This document shows positions 1 to 5,024 of a stretch of DNA of 6,316 bases, piece after piece; the stretch's first letter is position 1, and each line of letters begins with the position of its first letter. Source of the DNA: an uncultured Ruminococcus sp. (GTDB taxonomy: Bacteria > Bacillota > Clostridia > Oscillospirales > Ruminococcaceae); NCBI GenBank assembly GCA_945835085.1, contig CAMAIG010000100.1:1-6316 (forward strand), in the 5' to 3' direction. A program made the position numbers and the translations under genes. The notes under the pieces were generated by a model that worked only from the letters and a program-made list of their open reading frames with translations, did not search any database and was not told where the DNA came from.

Positions 1-205
1 GCCAACTCGTTGGTGATATAGCAAAAACTTATTTGTTTTGCGGCTCGGTAACGTTAGTATAGGCTGTTATCCGTAAAAGGTCAACGGCGAGCCGCCGAAG
101 CCATTTCGTTGGTGATATAGCAAAAACTTATTTGTTTAGCGGCTCGGTAACGTTAGTATAGGCTGTTATCCGTTAAGAACAACGGCGAGCCGCCGAAGCC
201 ATTTC
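1..205. repeat. 98-99 bp tandem repeat, two copies plus the start of a third
   Basis: Unit 1 spans 1-99 and unit 2 spans 100-197. A third copy begins at 198 (GCCATTTC) and stops after about 8 bases. The units differ at only a few positions, mostly between the CCGT and ACGG motifs (about 71-87 and 170-185), where there is also a 1-base indel. Each unit carries an 8-bp inverted repeat, GCGGCTCG / CGAGCCGC (40-47 with 88-95; 139-146 with 186-193). Its right arm can alternatively fold locally as CGGCG-AGC-CGCCG. Each unit also carries AGGCTGTTATCCGT, which recurs in the terminator at 257. No open reading frame or ribosome site is convincing here. The array may continue left of the window. Function is unknown; a non-coding intergenic repeat family is the simplest reading. 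Confidence 0.9.
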
Positions 206-250
206 TGCAAAGACAAATTATATTCGGCACAATACCATTACTATTTCAAC

Positions 251-293
251 AAAAAGAGGCTGTTATCCGTTAATGGGTAACAGCCTCTTTTTT
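251..293 (-). terminator. Rho-independent terminator of the tRNA-Leu gene
   Basis: An 18-bp stem (251-268 pairing with 275-292, a single G-T wobble and no mismatches) encloses a 6-base loop, GTTAAT. A-rich and T-rich tracts flank the stem, so it could work in both directions. On the minus strand it lies immediately after the CCA end of the tRNA, which makes it the natural terminator of that transcript. It would also stop any rightward transcription coming from the repeat region. Confidence 0.88.
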
Positions 294-375
294 GGTGCGG
301 GTGACAGGACTTGAACCTGCACGCTTGCGCAATAGATCCTAAGTCTATCGTGTCTGCCAGTTTCACCACACCCGC
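293..375 (-). tRNA. tRNA-Leu, anticodon UAG
   Basis: Read on the minus strand, the acceptor stem GCGGGTG (375-369) pairs with CACCCGC (303-297), followed by discriminator A (296) and an encoded CCA (295-293). The D arm has GTG/CAC with a TGGCAGA-type loop. The anticodon stem ATAGA/TCTAT encloses the loop CTTAGGA, whose central bases TAG (complement of 339-341) read the leucine codon CUA and probably other CUN codons. The variable region is long (class II), as expected for leucine. The T arm is GCAGG-TTCAAGT-CCTGT with one G-U pair. The 83-base length fits tRNA-Leu. No intron or mismatch suggests decay. Confidence 0.97.
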
Positions 376-384
376 ATGGATTTG

Positions 385-413
385 ATTATATCACAAATAT
401 AATGTATTGTCAA
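385..413 (-). promoter_or_regulatory. Consensus sigma-A promoter for tRNA-Leu
   Basis: On the minus strand the -35 box TTGACA (complement of 408-413) and the -10 box TATAAT (complement of 385-390) both match the housekeeping consensus exactly and are separated by 17 bases. Transcription would start near 378, only a few bases before the mature tRNA 5' end at 375, so the 5' leader to be removed by RNase P would be very short. Confidence 0.9.
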
Positions 414-462
414 GACCCTGAGAGCAGTTTTAACATAACAGACCCGAATGCGATGCCATTCA

Positions 463-491
463 TTGACAATCGCATACCGATGTGCTATAAT
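463..491 (+). promoter_or_regulatory. Consensus sigma-A promoter with extended -10, driving the murD operon
   Basis: The -35 box TTGACA (463-468) and the -10 box TATAAT (486-491) are exact matches with a 17-base spacer, and a TG at 483-484 gives an extended -10. The predicted start of transcription is about 498, leaving a leader of about 65 bases before the murD ATG. The promoter is divergent from the tRNA promoter, with about 50 bases between the two -35 boxes. A small dyad, TGCGAT (449-454) and ATCGCA (469-474), flanks the -35 box and might be an operator, but this is weak evidence. Confidence 0.9.
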
Positions 492-551
492 TTAAATTGA
501 TTAATTATGCATTATTATAACTATCCGGGCTTTTTTGCCTATAATATATTT

Positions 552-556
552 GGAGG
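552..556 (+). promoter_or_regulatory. Ribosome binding site that fixes the murD start
   Basis: GGAGG lies 7 bases before the ATG at 564, an ideal distance. The in-frame ATG at 507 has no Shine-Dalgarno sequence and sits within about 10 bases of the predicted transcription start. Its 19 extra codons would give an N-terminus not seen in MurD. The start at 564 is therefore chosen. Confidence 0.88.
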
Positions 557-563
557 TATCAGA

Positions 564-1955
564 ATGACTAAGGCAGAGATCTTTTTTGAGGATATGAAAA
601 ATAAAAAAATCGCATTTATCGGCGTGGGAGTAAGCCATACCGACCTTATCAAAATGTTTCTGAAAAAGGGACTTGACGTTACTGTCTGCGACAAAAAAAC
701 AAAGGAGCAGATGAAGGAATATGAGGAGCTGTCCCTTGCGGGAGCAAAATTTTCCCTGGGGGAAGGCTATCTTGATGGCATGGCTGAGGGAAAATACGAC
801 GTGGTTTTCCGCACTCCCGGAATGTACTATTATAATGATGTGCTGACCGCTGCCCGTGCTCACGGTACAGCAGTTACCTCAGAAACCGAGGTTTTCTTCG
901 ACCTTTGCCCCTGTAAGACCGTTGCCGTAACAGGCTCTGACGGAAAGACAACGACCACAACCATTATTGCTGAGCTTTTTGCCGCCGAGGGAAGGACTGT
1001 TCACAAGGGCGGAAACATCGGCAAGGCACTGCTTCCTCTTATCGAGGAGGTCAAGGAGGATGACGTTGTGGTGGCGGAGCTTTCAAGCTTCCAGCTTATT
1101 TCCATGCGTACCTCTCCCGATATTGCGGCTATTACGAATATCACACCAAATCACCTTAACGTTCACAAGGATATGCAGGAATATATCGACGCAAAGGCAA
1201 ATCTGCTCATTCATCAGAATGCATTCTCAAAGGCTGTGCTGAGCGCCGACAATGAAACTGCGGCAGGTCTTGCGGCACTTACAAGGGGACAGCTTGCCTT
1301 TTTCAGCAGGAGAAAGACTGTGGACAACGGTGCTTTCCTCAATGACAAGGGTATGCTTTGCTATAACGATTACGGCAAGGTCACGGAAGTCCTTGACATG
1401 AAGGATATCAAAATTCCCGGAATGCATAACGTTGAAAACTATCTCACCGCCATTGCCGCAACATGGGGACTTGTCAAGCCCGAAACCGTTAGAAGGGTCG
1501 CAAGGGAATTCGGCGGCGTTGAGCACAGGATAGAGCTTGTAAGAGAGCTTGAGGGCGTTAAGTATTATAACAATTCCATTGCATCAAGCCCCACAAGAGT
1601 CATTGCCTGCCTCAATACCTTTGACGTTAAGCAGATAATGATAATGGGCGGCTCCGACAAGGGCATATCCTTTGAGCCTATGGCAGATCTTGTATGCGAG
1701 AAGGTCAAACTCCTTATCCTTATGGGTCAGACAAAGGAAAAGATAAAGGCGGCTGTGGAGGCTTCCCCGAAATTTGCGGAGAGCGGGCTTGAGATAATCA
1801 TCGTAAATGATATGCAGGAGGCTGTTGAAACTGCTCATGCCCATGCAAAGAGCGGAGATATCGTTTCACTTTCACCTGCCTGTGCAAGCTTTGATATGTA
1901 CAGAATGTTTGAGGACAGAGGAAACCATTTCAAGAGCATTGTAAATTCTCTTTGA
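564..1955 (+). CDS. murD: UDP-N-acetylmuramoyl-L-alanine--D-glutamate ligase (MurD)
   Basis: This cytoplasmic Mur ligase uses ATP to join D-glutamate to UDP-MurNAc-L-alanine, the second amino-acid addition in peptidoglycan precursor synthesis. The protein has 463 residues, close to the usual length of about 440-460. Residues 15-45 form the N-terminal Rossmann-like start (KIAFIGVGVSHTD) that binds the UDP part. The ATP P-loop is GSDGKTTT (124-131). ELSSFQL (172-178) is a MurD hallmark. HLNVHKDMQEYIDAK (197-211) ends in Lys211, the likely counterpart of the carbamylated lysine of Mur ligases. MHNVENYLTAIAA (287-299) and HRIEL (321-325) close the central domain. The C-terminal glutamate-binding domain carries NNSIASSPTR (336-345), MGGSDKGISFEP (361-372) and LSPACASFDMYRMFEDRG (436-453). 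It is first in a run of four genes and lies outside any visible dcw cluster in this window. All key motifs are intact. Confidence 0.95.
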   Translation: MTKAEIFFEDMKNKKIAFIGVGVSHTDLIKMFLKKGLDVTVCDKKTKEQMKEYEELSLAGAKFSLGEGYLDGMAEGKYDVVFRTPGMYYYNDVLTAARAHGTAVTSETEVFFDLCPCKTVAVTGSDGKTTTTTIIAELFAAEGRTVHKGGNIGKALLPLIEEVKEDDVVVAELSSFQLISMRTSPDIAAITNITPNHLNVHKDMQEYIDAKANLLIHQNAFSKAVLSADNETAAGLAALTRGQLAFFSRRKTVDNGAFLNDKGMLCYNDYGKVTEVLDMKDIKIPGMHNVENYLTAIAATWGLVKPETVRRVAREFGGVEHRIELVRELEGVKYYNNSIASSPTRVIACLNTFDVKQIMIMGGSDKGISFEPMADLVCEKVKLLILMGQTKEKIKAAVEASPKFAESGLEIIIVNDMQEAVETAHAHAKSGDIVSLSPACASFDMYRMFEDRGNHFKSIVNSL

Positions 1956-1968
1956 TGAAAGGAATAAT

Positions 1969-2997
1969 ATGGATAGGACAGAGCTTACCGAGCTTATAAT
2001 TAAGCTTGCAGACACAGACGGCGTTTCGGGCTGTGAGGACTCTATCGCAGAGGTCTGTGCCGATATTATGAAGAAATATTCAAACAATGTCAGGATAAAA
2101 AACGGGAATGTGCTTGCAGATTTCGGCACTCCTTCGGATAAAAAGCCCCATGTTCTTATTGACGCACATCTTGACAGAGTGGGACTTATTGCCACAAGCG
2201 TTACCGAGGACGGATTTATCAAGGCTGACTGCATCGGTGGGCTTGACAGGCGGCTTTTCCCCGCACAGAGGGTAATTATCCACAGCATGAGCGGGAACAT
2301 AAGAGGCGTTATCTGCACACTGCCTCCCCACCTTAAAAGCGGCAGCACCGTTATGGAAAAGGATCAGATATATATCGACCCCATGATGGATAAGGACAGG
2401 GCAAGGGAGCTTTTTTCTCCCGGGGACTTTATTTCCTTTGACTCTCCCTGCACAGAGCTTAATGGCGGCAGGATATCGGGTGCCGCTCTTGATGACCGCT
2501 GCGGTATTGCGGCAATTATCAAGGCGGTTGACGATCTTGGGGGAAATTATGACGAGCTGCCTTATACATTTACGGTCATGTTTTCCTCCCAGGAGGAGCT
2601 TGGGGAAAGAGGTGCCTGCGTAGGTGCATTTGAGGTTGACCCCGATATATCCGTGGCGGTGGACGTGAGCTTTGCACTCAGCAAGGGAGAAAATCCCTCA
2701 AAGTGCGGCGAAATGGCAAAGGGCTGCATGATAGGCATTGCCCCTTCCCTCAGCAGACGGCTTTCAAAGGGATTTATAAGCTGTGCCGAGAAAAATGATA
2801 TCCCATTTCAGTACGAGGTCATGAACGGCTCCACGGGCACCAATGCCGACAGATTTTCCGTTAACCGATGCGGCTCGGAGGCTGTTACGCTGTCGATACC
2901 TCTCAGGTATATGCACACTCCCGCAGAGGTCATAGATGTGACCGATGTTGAGTCAACTGCCGCTCTTATTACGGCATTTCTAAGGGAGGGCGAATAA
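1969..2997 (+). CDS. M42 family metallo-aminopeptidase (first paralog)
   Basis: This 342-residue protein matches the M42 peptidases (glutamyl aminopeptidase / FrvX / TET type). These are cytosolic di-metal enzymes that remove N-terminal residues from short peptides and usually assemble into tetrahedral dodecamers. The expected metal and catalytic residues are present: His67 and Asp69 (AHLDRVG), Asp175 (ALDDRCG), Glu209-Glu210 (SSQEELGERGA), Asp232 (VAVDVSF) and His316 (RYMHTP). GVICTLPPHL (113-122) matches the conserved stretch of the PDZ-like lid domain. Two positions differ from common family forms: Arg70 where HxDE is usual, and TGTN (289-292) where TGTD is usual. The start ATG follows AAAGGA (1958-1963), 13 bases after the murD stop. 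It is expected to be active, but its specificity cannot be read from sequence. Confidence 0.93.
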   Translation: MDRTELTELIIKLADTDGVSGCEDSIAEVCADIMKKYSNNVRIKNGNVLADFGTPSDKKPHVLIDAHLDRVGLIATSVTEDGFIKADCIGGLDRRLFPAQRVIIHSMSGNIRGVICTLPPHLKSGSTVMEKDQIYIDPMMDKDRARELFSPGDFISFDSPCTELNGGRISGAALDDRCGIAAIIKAVDDLGGNYDELPYTFTVMFSSQEELGERGACVGAFEVDPDISVAVDVSFALSKGENPSKCGEMAKGCMIGIAPSLSRRLSKGFISCAEKNDIPFQYEVMNGSTGTNADRFSVNRCGSEAVTLSIPLRYMHTPAEVIDVTDVESTAALITAFLREGE

Positions 2998-2998
2998 T

Positions 2999-4042
2999 AT
3001 GGATATCAGCAGAGAGCTTCTGAAAACGCTTCTTATGGAGCTTTGCGAAATAAACGGCGCTTCGGGAAATGAGGATAAGGTAAGAGAATATATTCTTCAA
3101 AAGATCGGTGACAGCTGTGAGTGCAGCGTTACACCCCTTGGCTGCATCATAGCCCGCTACAAGGGAAGAAAGCCCGCCGCAAACAGGCTTATGATATCTG
3201 CCCACATGGACGAGGTGGGGCTTATTATTACGGGTATAAATACCGACGGTACTCTTAATTTCAACTGCGTGGGCGGCGTTGACCCTGACGCTGTTATCGG
3301 CAGGCAGGTCGTTCTTGAAAACGGCATGATGGGCGCTGTCGGCTCAAAGGCTGTTCACAATATGTCGGAGGAGGAGAGGAAAACTGCTCCGAAATTCGAC
3401 GGGCTTTATATTGACATCGGCGTCAATGACAAGGCAGAAGCGGAAAAAATCCTATCTCCCGGAGATTATGCCTATTTCACCTGCGGATATTCCGATGAAT
3501 ACGGATATATCAGAAGCAAGGCGATAGATGACCGTGCAGGCTGTGCAATAATGCTTGCAATGATAATGGAAAAGGTTCCCGAATACGACTGCATTTTCAC
3601 ATTCGTAACTCAGGAGGAGATAGGGCTCAGAGGTGCAAGGACTGCGGCTTTTGCGGCAGAGCCTGAATTTGCACTGGTGCTTGAAGCTACAACGGCTGCA
3701 GATATTCCTCTCTCTGAGGGTGACAAGCGCTGCTGCATTCTGGGAAAGGGTCCTGTGGTATCATACATGGACCGCTCCACGGTTTATGACAGGGAGCTTT
3801 TCGGAATGTCAAAAAAGGCAGCTGAGGAAAAGGGCATTTCATGGCAGACAAAAACTCTCGTTGCAGGGGGCAATGACAGCGGCGCTATCCATATCAGCAG
3901 AGGCGGCGTCAGGACAATTGCCGTTTCAGTGCCCTGCAGATATCTGCACACTCCCTGCTGTGTGATAAACGAGAAGGATTATTTTGACAGCTTCGCTCTT
4001 GCAATCGAAATGGCTGACAGGATATGCGGAGGAAATATATAG
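2999..4042 (+). CDS. M42 family metallo-aminopeptidase (second paralog)
   Basis: This is a second M42 peptidase, 347 residues long and clearly diverged from its upstream neighbour. Visible active-site residues are His69 and Asp71 in AHMDEVG (68-74), Asp177 in AIDDRAG (175-181), Glu206-Glu207 in TQEEIGLRGA (204-213), Glu229 in VLEATT and His317 in RYLHTP. The lid-domain stretch GAVGSKAVH (112-120) and AGGNDSGAIH (289-298) are typical. Glu229 takes the place of the aspartate used by the first paralog; both occur in the family. The gene starts one base after the upstream stop, with a strong ribosome site, AAGGGAGGG (2982-2990), inside the end of that gene, so translation is probably coupled. The tandem pair could act separately or as mixed oligomers, which is an inference. 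No signal peptide is seen, so it should be cytosolic. Confidence 0.94.
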   Translation: MDISRELLKTLLMELCEINGASGNEDKVREYILQKIGDSCECSVTPLGCIIARYKGRKPAANRLMISAHMDEVGLIITGINTDGTLNFNCVGGVDPDAVIGRQVVLENGMMGAVGSKAVHNMSEEERKTAPKFDGLYIDIGVNDKAEAEKILSPGDYAYFTCGYSDEYGYIRSKAIDDRAGCAIMLAMIMEKVPEYDCIFTFVTQEEIGLRGARTAAFAAEPEFALVLEATTAADIPLSEGDKRCCILGKGPVVSYMDRSTVYDRELFGMSKKAAEEKGISWQTKTLVAGGNDSGAIHISRGGVRTIAVSVPCRYLHTPCCVINEKDYFDSFALAIEMADRICGGNI

Positions 4043-4047
4043 ACCGG

Positions 4048-4065
4048 CTTCCGACCAAAGGAAGG
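4048..4065 (+). promoter_or_regulatory. Ribosome site of the GNAT gene, possibly masked by a hairpin
   Basis: The Shine-Dalgarno stretch AAGGAAGG (4058-4065) can pair with CTTCC just upstream (4048-4052 with 4060-4064, 5 bp, 7-base loop). Combined with a TTG start, this could lower translation of the acetyltransferase relative to the genes before it. The stem is short, so its stability in the cell is uncertain. Confidence 0.4.
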
Positions 4066-4075
4066 TGTTTTTGAT

Positions 4076-4810
4076 TTGTTAAGAAGGATATATGACGGCA
4101 GCATGATAGCTGCGGGGGACGATTACTATCGGGGAAAGATAGGCGCTTATATGCAGGCATACGGCGGGGGATATGAATTCTGCCGCTTCTATACCGCAAC
4201 GGGCAGCCTTGCTTCGGGCAACATAATGCTGTTTAATGCATCGGCTGTGGCAGGAGGAGTTTTTTCCGACAAGGACGAATTTCAGGATTTTATCATTATG
4301 AACTGTCCTCAGACGGTGGAACTTCCGAGAGGTCTGGCAGAAAGGCTTAGTCTGCCGGGATATGATACCTTGCACAGAACTCTTTTCCTGGGTGAGGTAG
4401 GCGATTTTACACAGAGTGAGGAGGTCGAAGCGGGTCTTGACAGTCCCGTTTCCCTGCCGCAGATGTTCATTATCCTTAACAGCTGCTTTGAGGGGCTTAA
4501 ATACGACCTCTGGTATACGGATATGTCCCACAGGGTACGCCATGGGATAACAGAGCCTCTTGTTTACAAGGGCTGCTCATGCATTTCGGCAGATTTTACC
4601 GCAGGGGACTGCGTATATGTTTCAAGCGTGGCGACAATGCTCGGGGCAAGAGGAAATGGATATGCTCAAATGCTTCTGAGATATAAGGCTTTAAAGCTCA
4701 GATCAAAGCGTAAGCAGCTGTACCTCTGGGCAGACGACCATAGCTTCGGCTATTACAAAAAGCTGGGATTTAAGCCTGTTGACGAGGATATTATGTTTGT
4801 CAGGAAATAA
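4076..4810 (+). CDS. GNAT family N-acetyltransferase, TTG start
   Basis: The C-terminal third of this 244-residue protein looks like an acetyl-CoA-binding GNAT fold. YVSSVAT (181-187) fits beta strand 4. ARGNGYAQMLL (191-201) fits the RxxGxG/A pyrophosphate loop and following helix. LYLWADDHSFGYYKKLGF (215-232) fits the strand 5 and YxxLGF region. The first 150 residues or so are not recognised with confidence and may be a degenerate second GNAT half, as in tandem GNAT proteins. The substrate is unknown. Start: TTG at 4076 lies 10 bases after AAGGAAGG (4058-4065). The in-frame ATG at 4103 lacks a well-placed ribosome site, and no earlier in-frame start exists after the upstream stop. It lies 33 bases after the second M42 gene and is probably the last gene of the murD transcript. 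The stop codon touches the MITE-like element. Confidence 0.85.
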   Translation: MLRRIYDGSMIAAGDDYYRGKIGAYMQAYGGGYEFCRFYTATGSLASGNIMLFNASAVAGGVFSDKDEFQDFIIMNCPQTVELPRGLAERLSLPGYDTLHRTLFLGEVGDFTQSEEVEAGLDSPVSLPQMFIILNSCFEGLKYDLWYTDMSHRVRHGITEPLVYKGCSCISADFTAGDCVYVSSVATMLGARGNGYAQMLLRYKALKLRSKRKQLYLWADDHSFGYYKKLGFKPVDEDIMFVRK

Positions 4811-4811
4811 A

Positions 4812-4983
4812 GGCAACACCGCACAAAGCACGCCTAACAGCTTTGCGCGCAATCTGCTTGCATATTTTCCGTCATCTTGCACAGAAATTTCTTGACAGGC
4901 GACAGCCTGCCTGCGAAATTTCTATACAATCTGACGAAAAATCTGACTGCGCATCTTGCACACAAGCTCTGTGCGGTGTTGCC
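4812..4983. mobile_element. MITE-like palindromic element, about 172 bp, non-coding
   Basis: The ends are near-perfect inverted repeats. The left end, GGCAACACCGCACAAAGC (4812-4829), matches the complement of the right end (4966-4983) at 17 of 18 positions. The flanks read TAAA on both sides (4808-4811 and 4984-4987), a possible 4-bp target duplication that includes the TAA stop of the upstream gene. The interior is also symmetric: AGAAATTTC (4883-4891) faces GAAATTTCT (4915-4923), and the centre holds CAGGC-GACA-GCCTG (4896-4909). A segment CATCTTGCACA occurs twice (4873-4883 and 4952-4962). The whole could fold into one long imperfect hairpin. It encodes no transposase, so it would need one supplied in trans. 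A REP-like or attenuator-like intergenic repeat is the alternative. Confidence 0.8.
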
Positions 4984-5024
4984 TAAAAACGGCACTTGCT
5001 AAAATATGGAAAGGACAATTTTTT

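Noticed and set aside
1..205. Possible CRISPR array
   Set aside because: The repeat period is 98-99 bases and nearly the whole unit is conserved. There are no short repeats with unique spacers and no cas genes.
293..375. Integration (att) site at the tRNA-Leu gene
   Set aside because: No integrase, duplicated tRNA 3' end or element boundary is visible on either side within the window.
540..545. Second TATAAT as an extra murD promoter
   Set aside because: The bases 17 upstream (517-522, ATAACT) do not resemble a -35 box, and a start there would leave almost no leader before the ribosome site.
507..563. Longer murD start at the ATG at 507
   Set aside because: It has no ribosome site, lies about 10 bases from the predicted transcription start, and adds 19 residues before a normal MurD N-terminus. 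GGAGG supports 564.
501..863. Minus-strand open frame of 120 codons opposite the start of murD
   Set aside because: It overlaps the murD promoter leader and coding region and has no family resemblance, so it is most likely a chance frame.
1872..2348. Minus-strand open frame of 158 codons opposite murD and the first M42 gene
   Set aside because: It lies antisense to two genes with clear family motifs, spans their junction, and shows no recognisable domain.
4892..4930. Promoter inside the MITE-like element (TTGACA at 4892-4897, TATACAAT at 4923-4930)
   Set aside because: The spacing is 25-27 bases, far from 16-18, and at the correct distance the sequence is GAAATT.
4811..5024. Rho-independent terminator for the murD operon
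   Set aside because: The element can fold into a long hairpin, but no run of T follows its right end (TAAAAACGG), so I do not call an intrinsic terminator.
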